From: Shewanella putrefaciens
GTDB lineage: Bacteria > Pseudomonadota > Gammaproteobacteria > Enterobacterales > Shewanellaceae
DNA length: 64,000 nucleotides
Assembly: GCF_016406305.1 (NCBI RefSeq)
Contig: NZ_CP066369.1
Span: 3,800,501-3,864,500 of the forward strand
Reading direction: 5' to 3'
Shown here: piece after piece, positions 11,389 to 20,425 of the stretch
Layout of the letters: every line of letters starts with the position of its first letter
Numbering within the stretch: the first letter of the stretch is position 1
Translations under genes and position numbers: made by a program
The notes under the pieces: model-generated
What the model saw: the letters and a program-made list of their open reading frames with translations, nothing else
Told to the model about the DNA's origin: nothing
Database searches by the model: none

Positions 11389-12126
11389 TTAGAAATCAAT
11401 TTCTACGCCCGCAAAATAACCATCGAACTTAGTGTCGGCACTGATCCCTGAGAAATTATTCACATCGAATAAAAATTCGCGGTAACCCACGCGCACACGA
11501 GTATCGACCGCAACACCATCAAACTCCCAGCCTAGGCCAACGGAGTAATCGTGTACGTTCGACTCATTGACACCGAGCATTAAATCCGCAAAACCAAATA
11601 GACCTAAGCCAGGCATACCAATATGAGTACTGGCATAGCCCATCACGATACCGCTATCGACATCTATCTCTTCTGGGTGGCCCGCGTCTTGTACGCGCAT
11701 TGAACCATGCATCAGTTTATAGGCTGCGCCGAGATCGAATGACACTATGTCGTTGTCCAGCAGCTCATAATAAAGCACAAAATCGGTATTGCTTAAATCT
11801 GTATAGGACGTGACATTGCCATTGAAGACATTACCGTTAAAGTTGAAATCTTTAACCGATGCACTGCCTTTCTGATCTAGGCTGTTTTCACGAATTTTAA
11901 CATTCGGAATAAAAGGCAACGGATGCTCAACCGCGAGCCAGTAACTGCCCTGGGCCGATGAACTGTAGTCAAAAGTTTGCTGCGGTTGGCCATCATCGGC
12001 AAAAGTACCGCTAGTATCGGCATCCCAATAGTCACCACCAATTTTAAACCCAACCACAGTGGCCGCTTGGGCCGAGGTGGCCATAAAAAATCCTAATACC
12101 GCACTGGCGAGGAGTGTTTTTTTCAT
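11389..12126 (-). CDS. TIGR04219 family outer-membrane beta-barrel protein
   Basis: A 245-aa protein with a signal peptide (cut after AQA, residue ~21). The mature chain is rich in alternating aromatic/polar strands (GFKIGGDYWDAD, FVLYYELLDNDIVSFDLGAAYK) and ends in FAGVEIDF, the C-terminal aromatic typical of outer-membrane barrels. The conserved LPFIPNVKIR segment points to the TIGR04219 family common in Shewanella and Vibrio. Function unknown. It is the last gene of a leftward group with DUF2333 (2 bp away). Confidence 0.8.
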   Translation of the reverse strand: MKKTLLASAVLGFFMATSAQAATVVGFKIGGDYWDADTSGTFADDGQPQQTFDYSSSAQGSYWLAVEHPLPFIPNVKIRENSLDQKGSASVKDFNFNGNVFNGNVTSYTDLSNTDFVLYYELLDNDIVSFDLGAAYKLMHGSMRVQDAGHPEEIDVDSGIVMGYASTHIGMPGLGLFGFADLMLGVNESNVHDYSVGLGWEFDGVAVDTRVRVGYREFLFDVNNFSGISADTKFDGYFAGVEIDF

Positions 12127-12128
12127 AA

Positions 12129-13100
12129 TTAACCTTGAGATAGCAAGTTCGTTAAGTCAATCACCGCGGCATTTGCACGGGATACATAGTTAGCCATAAC
12201 CAATGAATGATTAGCGACTAGACCAAAACCACTGCCATTTAACACGACAGGGCTCCAGACAGTTTGCTGAGTCGCCTCTAACTCACGAATGATTTGTCTT
12301 AGGCTCACTTCAGCATTTTTCTTTTTCAAAACGTCGGCAAAATCGACTTCCACGGCACGCATAAAATTCAGCAATGCCCAAGAAGCGCCTCGGCTTTCAT
12401 AGAAAACATCATCGATCTTCCACCAGCTAGTCTTGACCTGATGGCTCGCTAAATTGGGGGTCGATTGGCGGGCAGCGTTATCACCAGCCAAATCTGTATT
12501 AAGACGTTCTTGACCAACACTGGCCGATAAACGCTGAGACATACTGCCTAACCGCTTTTGCACCTCTTTTAACCATTCATTGAGATTGTCGGCACGGGCA
12601 TAAAACTGCGCATCTTGGTTATTAGGGTCCATCATGCGGGCGCGGTACAATTTCAGTAGCTTAACACCATCGCGGTATTCGCTTTCGGCGCTCGGTACTA
12701 GCCAACTTGTATGGTCGATATTGAGCTTAGATTGGGCTTCACCTAAATCTTTATCGGCGGCCGATTGGGATTGGGAGCGACTAAACTCTTTGCGCATGAT
12801 CAGTGCCAGATCGCGCGCCTGCTCGAGTGCGCCGTATTCAAAGGCGGGCATGTTATCCATAAAAATAGATGGTGGCATCACATCATTGGATAACCAACCA
12901 CCCTGTTTATCCAGCAGGGTTTCTACTGTCAAAATCAATGAGGTTGTCGTAGCATAACCAACGACATTTTTATCAGTGGCCGTAAGCTGTTGAGGATTGA
13001 TAGGATCGGGTTCGATACTCCACCACACGCTCATGCCATAACCGATTAAGACTAAAAATAAACCGACTCCGGTAACTTTTTTCCATGTAATTTGCATCAA
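12129..13100 (-). CDS. DUF2333 family inner-membrane-anchored protein
   Basis: A 323-aa protein with one N-terminal transmembrane anchor (residues ~9-27, GVGLFLVLIGYGMSVWWS) and a large helical extracytoplasmic domain. WLSNDVMPPSIFMDNMPAFEYG and the SWWKIDDVFYESRGASWALL region are the DUF2333 signatures I recognise. No enzymatic motif is seen. It sits 8 bp after the copper chaperone gene and 2 bp before the barrel gene, so the three probably share a transcript. Confidence 0.8.
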   Translation of the reverse strand: MMQITWKKVTGVGLFLVLIGYGMSVWWSIEPDPINPQQLTATDKNVVGYATTTSLILTVETLLDKQGGWLSNDVMPPSIFMDNMPAFEYGALEQARDLALIMRKEFSRSQSQSAADKDLGEAQSKLNIDHTSWLVPSAESEYRDGVKLLKLYRARMMDPNNQDAQFYARADNLNEWLKEVQKRLGSMSQRLSASVGQERLNTDLAGDNAARQSTPNLASHQVKTSWWKIDDVFYESRGASWALLNFMRAVEVDFADVLKKKNAEVSLRQIIRELEATQQTVWSPVVLNGSGFGLVANHSLVMANYVSRANAAVIDLTNLLSQG

Positions 13101-13108
13101 GCGACTCC

Positions 13109-13591
13109 TTAATGATGGTGATGATGCTCTTGCTCTGCAGTATTTTCAGCTTGTTTGCTCACGGGTAATGTGATCGACATTTGTTCGCCGTCGTTAAACT
13201 GTAATTGCAGCTCCACTTTTTGATCCAAAACGAGGGGGGCCTTTAACCCCAACAGCATAACGTGCTCGCCCGATGGTGAGAGTATTAGTCTGCCGTGGGA
13301 TGGGATATCAAAACCTTCGACCTGGCGCATTTTAACCATGCCTTGTTCTTCAATAATAGTGTGTAGCTGAGCTTCCTTTGCCACACTGGTTGATACGCCC
13401 GTCAGACGGACAGCTTTCTCGGTGTGGTTTTCGAGCGTAAAGTAGGCTGCGGTATTGGGTACAGTATCCGGCATAGCTCGGACGTGGCCTTCGGTCATAA
13501 CCACACTCGCCAACACAGAAAATGATGCACAGGATAATGCGAGACAATTAAACATCTGTTTGAATATTGGTTTCAATGTCTTAAACTCCAT
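13109..13591 (-). CDS. Periplasmic copper chaperone PCu(A)C with C-terminal histidine tail
   Basis: The frame is open further upstream, but ATG at 13591 is preferred because the divergent hydratase gene occupies the rest. The protein is 160 aa. A hydrophobic leader (NCLALSCASFSVLA) precedes a DUF461/PCu(A)C domain with NTAAYFTLENHTEKAVRL, a histidine in AQLHTI, methionines in MVKMRQV and a late EHVML. These match the family copper ligands His-x(n)-Met-x(n)-His-x-Met. Such proteins hand Cu(I) to cytochrome oxidase. The chain ends in EQEHHHHH, a natural extra metal-binding tail. Confidence 0.82.
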   Translation of the reverse strand: MEFKTLKPIFKQMFNCLALSCASFSVLASVVMTEGHVRAMPDTVPNTAAYFTLENHTEKAVRLTGVSTSVAKEAQLHTIIEEQGMVKMRQVEGFDIPSHGRLILSPSGEHVMLLGLKAPLVLDQKVELQLQFNDGEQMSITLPVSKQAENTAEQEHHHHH

Positions 13592-13625
13592 GTCTACCCA
13601 ATGTCGTCGTAAAGGAAAACAACCC

Positions 13626-14363
13626 ATGAGTCATATACAGGTTCGGGATGATCAGGGCGTACGTATTATCAGCTTTAATCGCCTCGATAAACGCAATGCA
13701 CTTGATCTTGATATGTATAAACAACTGACAGAATACCTGATCGAAGGTGAGGCAGACAACGACATTCGTGCCTTTATGCTCCACGGCCAAGATAATTGCT
13801 TTACCTCAGGCAATGATATTGCAGAATTTTTAAAAAATAGTGACTTAGGGCCAAACCATCCCGCGGTACGTTTCTTATTTTGTCTATTAGAACTCAAAAA
13901 ACCTCTGGTCGCCGCCGTGTCAGGGGCTGCGATTGGTATTGGCACTACGGTACTGCTGCACTGTGATTTAGTGTACGCCGATAACACCGCAAAGTTTCAA
14001 CTGCCCTTTGTCAACTTAGCGCTGGTACCCGAGGCGGGGGCAAGCTTACTTTTGCCTGAACTCGTGGGTTACCAAAAAGCGGCAGAACTACTGCTGCTCG
14101 GCGAAAGCTTCGATGCCAATACGGCCCACAGACTCAATATGATTAACGATATCATTGCCCAGGAAGAATTATTGAGTCACGCCCTCGCCCAAGCTAAAAA
14201 GCTGGCGAATCAGCCGCCACAGGCCCTGCAAACCACTCGCCAATTGATGCGACCACATAAAAACCGAGTGCAGCATCAAATGCATCAAGAGTTAGAGCAA
14301 TTTAGTGTTAGGTTGAAGAGTGATGAAGCGAAAGCCAGATTTAAGGCTTTTCTTAAAAAGTAA
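13626..14363 (+). CDS. Enoyl-CoA hydratase/isomerase family protein
   Basis: ATG at 13626 is chosen because aaggaaa lies at the right distance and the family N-terminus (VRIISFNRLDKRNAL) begins just after; the longer frame would overlap the copper chaperone gene. The 245-aa protein shows the crotonase oxyanion regions GNDIAEF and AAVSGAAIGIGTTVLLHCDLVYA, then FVNLALVPEAGASLLLP. The Glu of PEAGAS is kept, as in isomerase/hydratase members. The substrate is not clear: beta-oxidation or a side acyl-CoA reaction. Confidence 0.87.
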   Translation: MSHIQVRDDQGVRIISFNRLDKRNALDLDMYKQLTEYLIEGEADNDIRAFMLHGQDNCFTSGNDIAEFLKNSDLGPNHPAVRFLFCLLELKKPLVAAVSGAAIGIGTTVLLHCDLVYADNTAKFQLPFVNLALVPEAGASLLLPELVGYQKAAELLLLGESFDANTAHRLNMINDIIAQEELLSHALAQAKKLANQPPQALQTTRQLMRPHKNRVQHQMHQELEQFSVRLKSDEAKARFKAFLKK

Positions 14364-14529
14364 TACTCACTTAAATCGCAAAGCACTGACTATTGGCATG
14401 GGGGTCTAAACGCCCTCTTGTTGATAGCATCCCGCTACCCCATCGAAGCAATGGCAAAGTCCAATATGCCGCTCTGTATCGAATAATCTCAACATAAAAA
14501 TCTATTAGCCGATATTTATCCCCATGGAT

Positions 14530-14730
14530 TTATATCGGTTTCTTCCATTGGTCAACTAATAGCGCCAATACAAAGTAAATCAATAAACTCACACCAGGCA
14601 TAAATACAATGGCTCCAGCCCATACTACGCGAGTCCAAAAACAGGACCAACCAAATTGCCACGCCATGCCAGCTGCAACACCACAGACTAACCGTTCTGG
14701 ATTGTCCATCCGCACTTTAGCTCGTTTCAT
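14530..14730 (-). CDS. PspC domain protein
   Basis: The start is set at 14730 because gggagattaaa directly precedes that ATG. The 66-aa protein is a PspC domain: NPERLVCGVAAGMAWQFGW followed by a hydrophobic segment (VWAGAIVFMPGVSLLIYFVLALLV). PspC proteins sense or stabilise the inner membrane with other Psp factors. No pspA/B/F is nearby. A 36-aa membrane ORF lies 30 bp upstream of the start, and a periplasmic 96-aa gene before that, suggesting a small membrane-stress operon. Confidence 0.85.
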   Translation of the reverse strand: MKRAKVRMDNPERLVCGVAAGMAWQFGWSCFWTRVVWAGAIVFMPGVSLLIYFVLALLVDQWKKPI

Positions 14731-14760
14731 TTTAATCTCCCACATAGCAAGGATACTCAC

Positions 14761-14871
14761 TCATTTATCGCTGTAACAATGCCACTGAAACCAGCAGATA
14801 ATTCCTGAAAACAACGCAAGGCTAATCACTGGTAGCAGTAGCAAGGTCATTAGAGGGGCTACAAACCACAT
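14761..14871 (-). CDS. Small hydrophobic protein, 36 aa, upstream of pspC
   Basis: Read directly from the reverse strand: start at 14871, TGA at 14763-14761. A good Shine-Dalgarno (ggag, 6 bp before ATG) precedes it. The product is 36 residues: MWFVAPLM, a run of Leu, PVISLALFSGIICW, then FQWHCYSDK. That is a single transmembrane helix with a short aromatic/His/Cys tail. It sits 12 bp after the preceding gene and 30 bp before the pspC start. It resembles PspB in size and membrane nature only loosely. Function unknown. Confidence 0.55.
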   Translation of the reverse strand: MWFVAPLMTLLLLPVISLALFSGIICWFQWHCYSDK

Positions 14872-14883
14872 AGGCAGCTCCTA

Positions 14884-15174
14884 TTACTTAGCGCTATATT
14901 CATCGCTTGTGGCCGATTCGTCTTTATTGTCGGCACTGAGGCTAAGCTGGCTATTAAAGTCATAGATACTTTCAGCAAGCTGAGTTTGTAGCGATAACAC
15001 TAACTCACGTTTGGTGCTGGCGAGCAGTTCTTGTGCCTGGGTGCTCAGCGTTTGCTCGATGGCGCCCACAACATCCGATACTGGGGCTGCTTCGGCATGG
15101 ACCGCTACACTACCCACTAACGCACCGATTAACATACTCACTTGAACTGATTTTTTAAGATTTAATGTAAACAT
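14884..15174 (-). CDS. Exported small protein of unknown function
   Basis: A 96-aa protein with a clear signal peptide (KKSVQVSMLIGALVGSVAVHAEA). The mature ~68 residues are mostly helical and polar (IEQTLSTQAQELLASTKRELVLSLQTQLAESIYDF), perhaps a coiled coil, with an acidic Ser/Asp-rich end. I do not recognise the family. First gene of the apparent three-gene operon ending in pspC. Confidence 0.7.
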   Translation of the reverse strand: MFTLNLKKSVQVSMLIGALVGSVAVHAEAAPVSDVVGAIEQTLSTQAQELLASTKRELVLSLQTQLAESIYDFNSQLSLSADNKDESATSDEYSAK

Positions 15175-15385
15175 GATGTCGTCCCTTTCGATTGATTAAC
15201 TTGACATAGGGACTATTACAAAGGGCGTGCCAACTTATAAAAATATTTGTAATATATTGATATTATTATAAATAACATCAATATATTACAAAATACTATT
15301 ACGAGCACAGCGTGAAAGAATAATGAAGTGGTGAAAAATGCTACTAACTTTAGCTAATTTCACCATCTTTTGATGTGAGCAAAAA

Positions 15386-16390
15386 TCAATCAACAATCTC
15401 AGTCTGAATACTCTGCAATGCCTGTCTAACCACTTCAACACCCGCACCGTTTTTATGGGCATTTTCACTCAAATAACGACGCCAAGCGCGTGCACCGGGC
15501 AAACCTTGGAATAGGCCTATCATATGGCGAGTAATATGATTGAGCCGCCCACCGGATTGAAGATGGGCTTCAATATAAGGCAGCATTGCCTCAATAACGG
15601 CTTCACGGCTGATCACCTCCCTTTGACGACCACAGAGCACTTGGTCCACCTCAGCGAGAATATAAGGATTCTGATACGCCTCGCGCCCCATCATCACGCC
15701 ATCAAGTTGTGCTAAGTGTTCTTTTGCCTGCGCAAGTGTTGTCACGCCACCATTGATACTGATGTTTAGTAAGGGGTAATCACGCTTGAGTTGATAGACG
15801 CGCCCATAATCGAGCGGCGGGATCTCGCGGTTTTCCTTCGGACTTAAGCCCGAAAGCCAAGCCTTACGGGCGTGAATGATAAAATCATCGCACCCTTTTG
15901 CCTGTACAATATCAATAAATTGAGTCAGAAATTCATAGCTATCTTGGGCATCAATCCCGATGCGAGTTTTTACGGTAACTGGAATATCAACCACTTGCTT
16001 CATGGCATCGACGCATTCAGCCACTAATTCGGGCTCAGCCATCAGGCAAGCACCAAAGCGACCATTCTGCACTCGATCCGAAGGGCATCCCACATTGAGG
16101 TTAACCTCATCATAACCCCGCTCGGCCGCCAATTTAGCGCAGCGAGCTAGATCAGAGGGATTGGAGCCCCCTAACTGCAACGCCAGCGGATGCTCTTCTT
16201 GGTTATAGGCTAGGTAATCCCCACGGCCATGCAAGATCGCCCCTGTCGTCACCATCTCGGTATATAACAGGGCATTTGCCGACATTAAACGGGCGAAATA
16301 ACGGTAATGACGATCAGTCCAATCGAGCATCGGTGCAATGGAAAAGGTGCGATCGAGCCTAAAGTTATCAATATTACTATTTTTCAACAC
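15386..16390 (-). CDS. dusA: tRNA-dihydrouridine(20/20a) synthase
   Basis: A 334-aa Dus protein. The N-terminus [35 protein letters not shown] and [21 protein letters not shown] (catalytic Cys in VGCPS) identify the DusA subfamily; [24 protein letters not shown] is a further DusA signature. The FMN-dependent TIM barrel reduces uridines 20 and 20a in the tRNA D loop. The C-terminal helical RNA-binding domain is complete. Confidence 0.96.
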   Translation of the reverse strand: MLKNSNIDNFRLDRTFSIAPMLDWTDRHYRYFARLMSANALLYTEMVTTGAILHGRGDYLAYNQEEHPLALQLGGSNPSDLARCAKLAAERGYDEVNLNVGCPSDRVQNGRFGACLMAEPELVAECVDAMKQVVDIPVTVKTRIGIDAQDSYEFLTQFIDIVQAKGCDDFIIHARKAWLSGLSPKENREIPPLDYGRVYQLKRDYPLLNISINGGVTTLAQAKEHLAQLDGVMMGREAYQNPYILAEVDQVLCGRQREVISREAVIEAMLPYIEAHLQSGGRLNHITRHMIGLFQGLPGARAWRRYLSENAHKNGAGVEVVRQALQSIQTEIVD

Positions 16391-16513
16391 GTTACTATCA
16401 ACTCTGGTGATGGGAATTCGTCAGTCATGGTTCCGTTTATACGGATGAGTCATTCTAAATTAAGGCGTCAAATTCGTCTTAACTTAGGATCTAACCCCAA
16501 GCTTAAAAACGGA

Positions 16514-16545
16514 AAAACAGCAAACGAGCTAACGTTTGCTGTTTT
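16514..16545. terminator. Orphan terminator-like hairpin
   Basis: Perfect 13-bp arms aaaacagcaaacg / cgtttgctgtttt around a 6-nt loop, with T-rich flanks in both directions. No coding gene ends here in either direction, so it may close a small RNA. Confidence 0.6.
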
Positions 16546-16704
16546 ATATGCCCCACAAGGCTCGCTGCAGTATAACCTAAATTGGCCGTCTTGGGGAGGT
16601 TAAGCCCCATCGCAAATCATCTTCTACCTAGGAGCTTGGAGCCATCATTCCTCGCCTTGGCGACTCTCTGATTGATTGAAAATTAAGGTGAGCAAAATGC
16701 AAAA

Positions 16705-16729
16705 AACCATGCAATATCAGCCCATGGTT
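16705..16729 (-). terminator. Orphan terminator-like hairpin, minus strand
   Basis: On the minus strand aaccatg (16729-16723) pairs with catggtt (16711-16705) around an 11-nt loop and is followed by TTTT. No annotated minus-strand gene ends here. Confidence 0.45.
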
Positions 16730-17010
16730 AAACTTGTTGTTGGTTGAAAATACCTAAAAAGCCAAAAACTTTGCAGCATCGGCTCTTATGCGTCACTATG
16801 AATAGGGCTAAAGGTATCAATATCTAGACGGTTTTTTGATTTATAGGGGCCTAAAACATCAGATAAATCGTTAAATTAGGCGCACATTTCTATTTGTCTC
16901 ATCTAAGCTGATAGAGTGTGATCAAGATTGCTGTGGTTAAGCAATTTTTCTACTAGCCTTAAACGTATCATTAGTCGGTGGCTTAGACTCAAAAGAGGAC
17001 AAACTTAGGC

Positions 17011-17475
17011 ATGAACGTTAATTTTATTAATCCTTTCCTGCAATCCCTACTCAATGTCATTTCAACTATGGCGAGTATGGATTTAACGCCGGGTAAACCC
17101 CAAGTGAAAACCGACAACTTAGCCAAAGGTGACGTTTCTGGTTTAATCGGCATGGTGGGGCCACAGACTAAGGGTTCGCTGTCGATTACGTTTGAGCAAA
17201 AGCTCGCTCTGCAAATTATGCAAAATATGCTGGGAGAAAACCCAGGCAAGATTAATGAGGAAGTGACAGATCTTGTCGGAGAAATAACCAATATGGTTAC
17301 AGGTGGTGCTAAAAACCTTTTAGGGCAAAAAGGCTACGAGTTTGAGATGGCCACCCCTATGGTGGTTTCGGGAAAGGGACATACCATTTCCCATAAGGCT
17401 AACGGCACTAAAATTATCATGCCATTCACTAGTCCTTACGGCACAGCCTTTATCGAAATTTGTTTTGAAAACTAA
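17011..17475 (+). CDS. cheX: CheX-type chemotaxis phosphatase domain protein
   Basis: The 154-aa protein has the CheC/CheX fold signature NEEVTDLVGEITNMVTGGAKN; Glu91 and Asn94 are the E-x-x-N pair that positions water for CheY-P dephosphorylation. The rest fits a single CheX domain (KGSLSITFEQKLALQIMQNMLGE early, FTSPYGTAFIEICFE late). It stands alone, not in a chemotaxis operon, so it may act on CheY or on another response regulator. Confidence 0.85.
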   Translation: MNVNFINPFLQSLLNVISTMASMDLTPGKPQVKTDNLAKGDVSGLIGMVGPQTKGSLSITFEQKLALQIMQNMLGENPGKINEEVTDLVGEITNMVTGGAKNLLGQKGYEFEMATPMVVSGKGHTISHKANGTKIIMPFTSPYGTAFIEICFEN

Positions 17476-17728
17476 TTTTCAACATTAGCTTTTATCGCCG
17501 CTCAGTCTAGGCAATCCTGTGCCCTTATCTTAAAAATGACCCCAAGCTACTGTATGCCAGGGCAACGCACTCGCGTGCCAAATGCATTAATCACCCAGTC
17601 TACCCAGCATCCATGCTCATAAGTGCGCAGCTATGTTTATCTCATATAAAGTGAAGCACACCTTTATAAAGTAAAGAGCCCCTTGTGATACTAAACTCTT
17701 CTATAGCGCGACTATTCAAACCCTATGA
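17476..17728. other. Intergenic region between convergent cheX and alr
   Basis: 253 bp with no gene and no strong terminator visible. Confidence 0.4.
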
Positions 17729-18805
17729 TTAAGCCAAACACACAGCAACCCTAGGGGTGAGCTTAGTCACTAATTCGTAAGCGATAGTGCCAATATGTTC
17801 GGCAACTTCTTCTACCGGTAGTGCTTGCCCCCAGAGTAAAACATCGTCACCGACTTTATCCTGGGCACCCTGACCTAAATCGACGGTCAACATATCCATA
17901 GACACTCGGCCAACAATAGGAACCCTGCGGCCATTGACCCACACGGGTGTCCCTTCGGGCGCGTTACGGGGATATCCATCGCCATAACCAATAGCGACAA
18001 CGCCTAAACGGGTATCTTGCTTGGCCGTCCAATAACAGCCATAGCCTACGGGTTGATCCGCTTTATGATCACGCACGGCGATAAGCCGCGAGACGAGATT
18101 CATCGCGGGGATAAGCCCATGATTTGCACCACAATCCCCCGCAACGGGTGATACACCATAGAGGGCGATACCGGGTCTAATCCAATCCCCTTGGCTTTTA
18201 GGCCAATAGAGCGCTCCCGCCGAGTTCGCTAAGGTCCTAAACCCCGGTAAACCTGCGGTTAAGGCGTTAAAGGCCGCCATTTGTACTTCTGTGTACGGTT
18301 TTTCAGGTTCATCGGCACAGGCAAAATGGGTCATCAAATGGATGGGTTTCGCCACATTAGCGCACGCGACCAAGCGAGCATAAACCGCAGGAAATTGCTC
18401 AGGCGTCACCCCTAATCTGTGCATACCAGAATCGACTTTAAGCCAGACTGTGACGGGTTTACTAAGCTTGGCCTGCTCTAACATTTCAATTTGTGACTCA
18501 TGGTGAACCACAGTATCTATATCGTGGGCAACCAGTAAGGGTAAATCGGTCCCACGAAAAAAACCCTCGAGCAATAGCAAGCGTGCCTTTACACCACCAG
18601 CACGCAACTCCAAGGCTTCTTCTAAACGGGCTAAGCCAAAACCATCGGCACTGACGAGGCAGTTGGCGACATTCAGTAATCCATGTCCATAACCATTAGC
18701 CTTAACAACAGCCATCACTTGGCTTGCGCTTGCCTGCTGACGCAGCACGGCCAAGTTATTTTGCAGTGCACTACTGCTAATTTCTGCACGGGGAAAAGGT
18801 TTCAA
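17729..18805 (-). CDS. alr: Alanine racemase
   Basis: The 358-aa length is typical. The PLP lysine lies in [13 protein letters not shown] (K35), and the second catalytic tyrosine is expected in [21 protein letters not shown] and [11 protein letters not shown] are further Alr signatures. The enzyme interconverts L- and D-alanine for peptidoglycan. It follows dnaB by ~95 bp on the same strand, the common dnaB-alr order. Confidence 0.97.
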   Translation of the reverse strand: MKPFPRAEISSSALQNNLAVLRQQASASQVMAVVKANGYGHGLLNVANCLVSADGFGLARLEEALELRAGGVKARLLLLEGFFRGTDLPLLVAHDIDTVVHHESQIEMLEQAKLSKPVTVWLKVDSGMHRLGVTPEQFPAVYARLVACANVAKPIHLMTHFACADEPEKPYTEVQMAAFNALTAGLPGFRTLANSAGALYWPKSQGDWIRPGIALYGVSPVAGDCGANHGLIPAMNLVSRLIAVRDHKADQPVGYGCYWTAKQDTRLGVVAIGYGDGYPRNAPEGTPVWVNGRRVPIVGRVSMDMLTVDLGQGAQDKVGDDVLLWGQALPVEEVAEHIGTIAYELVTKLTPRVAVCLA

Positions 18806-18900
18806 AATTTACTTTGCCTATTTTGGAAAAAGTCAGGAAATAAAAAGCCAGAGAAATAAAAAGAATACATAAGCTTTGCTTATCTTCTATCGCCACACAC

Positions 18901-20307
18901 TTAATCTTCTTCAAACTGCGGACCAGCATAATTATCGAAGCGAGAATACTGACCTTGGAAAGTTAAGCGCACCCGGCCGATGGGGCCGTTACGCTGCTTA
19001 CCGATAATGATTTCGGCCGTGCCTTTGTCTGGAGAATCGTTGTTATACACTTCATCGCGGTAAATAAACATGATGAGATCCGCATCCTGCTCGATAGATC
19101 CCGATTCACGTAAGTCCGAGTTGACCGGACGTTTATCGGCCCGCTGTTCAAGCGAGCGGTTAAGCTGGGACAAAGCAATAACGGGGATCTCAAGCTCTTT
19201 AGCTAATGCTTTGAGAGAGCGAGAAATTTCGGCAATTTCTAGGGTACGGTTATCCGATAAAGCGGGCACCTGCATTAGCTGCAGGTAGTCGACCATGATC
19301 ATCGACAGGCCGCCGTATTCACGGGCGATACGGCGGGCGCGGCTACGCACTTCGGTCGGGGTAAGCCCCGAGCCATCGTCAATATACATTTTACCCTGCT
19401 CGAGCATGATGCCCATGGTCGATGACACCCGCGCCCAATCTTCATCATCTAGCTGACCGGTACGGATTTTAGTCTGATCGACGCGCCCCAAGGAGGCGAG
19501 CATACGCATCATAATCTGTTCCGAGGGCATCTCGAGACTGAAAATAAGCACAGGCTTGTCTTCGTTCATCGCCGCCTGTTCACAGAGGTTCATCGCAAAG
19601 GTCGTTTTACCCATAGATGGACGGGCGGCCACGATAATCAAGTCGCCGGATTGGAAGCCTGCGGTCATTTTATCCAGATCGCTAAAACCACTCGACACCC
19701 CAGTCACCCCATTATGTGGGTTATTATAGAGCTGCTCTATCTTATCGACGGTTTTTTCAAGAATGGTTTTAATGCCCTCGGGACCTTCATTGGCATTAGT
19801 GCGTTGCTCGGCAATCTTAAACACTTTACTTTCAGCCAGATCGAGCAAGGCACTCGAGTCTCGACCTTCGGGATTGTAGCCCGCATCGGCAATTTCATGG
19901 GCTACACGGATCATTTCCCGCACGACGGCACGCTCGCGAACAATTTCAGCGTAGGAGACAATGTTGCCAGCACTGGGAGTATTTTTAGCAATTTCACCTA
20001 AGTAGGCAAAACCGCCCGCCTCTTCAAGCTGATTTTCAAGCTCAAGTTGTTCGGATACTGTGATCAAATCGATGGGCTGACTGGTTTCCACTAAGCGGTG
20101 CATCGCCGCGAAGATCATCCGGTGCGAGCGCGAGTAAAAATCTTCTTTTACCACGGTTTCAGCCACTTTATCCCAAGCGTCGGCGTCTAACATTAGGCCG
20201 CCTAATACCGATTGTTCAGCCTCAATAGAATGCGGTGGCAGCTTGAGTCCATCGAGCTGCAAATCCCTTGGCTTACTTTTAGGCTTAAAAGCACCTTGTT
20301 GTGACAT
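18901..20307 (-). CDS. dnaB: Replicative DNA helicase
   Basis: ATG at 20307 is chosen over an upstream in-frame start because gggag lies 7-8 bp before it and the product (468 aa) then has normal DnaB length. The N-terminal domain begins LPPHSIEAEQSVLGG; the RecA-like domain has Walker A ARPSMGKTT, Walker B SMIMVDYLQLM, and SQLNRSLEQRADKRP-DLRESGSIEQDAD. The hexamer unwinds the fork and loads DnaG. No intein interrupts the ATPase motifs. Confidence 0.97.
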   Translation of the reverse strand: MSQQGAFKPKSKPRDLQLDGLKLPPHSIEAEQSVLGGLMLDADAWDKVAETVVKEDFYSRSHRMIFAAMHRLVETSQPIDLITVSEQLELENQLEEAGGFAYLGEIAKNTPSAGNIVSYAEIVRERAVVREMIRVAHEIADAGYNPEGRDSSALLDLAESKVFKIAEQRTNANEGPEGIKTILEKTVDKIEQLYNNPHNGVTGVSSGFSDLDKMTAGFQSGDLIIVAARPSMGKTTFAMNLCEQAAMNEDKPVLIFSLEMPSEQIMMRMLASLGRVDQTKIRTGQLDDEDWARVSSTMGIMLEQGKMYIDDGSGLTPTEVRSRARRIAREYGGLSMIMVDYLQLMQVPALSDNRTLEIAEISRSLKALAKELEIPVIALSQLNRSLEQRADKRPVNSDLRESGSIEQDADLIMFIYRDEVYNNDSPDKGTAEIIIGKQRNGPIGRVRLTFQGQYSRFDNYAGPQFEED

Positions 20308-20425
20308 TAACACTCCCGATTTCCAACAACTTAACAAAATATGATATAAAACCCGTGTCAAGCAACAGGTGGTTTACCTGTTATCCTGTTTCAACGGACA
20401 CTCTAACAATCAATAAGGAAAGAAC

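Larger units (their letters stand above)
16391..17010. other. Long noncoding interval between dusA and cheX
   Basis: 620 bp with no credible protein gene; frames here lack family features. It contains two terminator-like hairpins (16514-16545 and 16705-16729), so noncoding transcripts may end here. The last ~80 bp should carry the cheX promoter; agagga lies 12 bp before its ATG. Confidence 0.5.

Noticed and set aside
16307-16603. Plus-strand frame of 98 aa over the dusA start
   Set aside because: Overlaps the dusA N-terminus on the other strand, contains the terminator-like hairpin, and has no recognisable domain.
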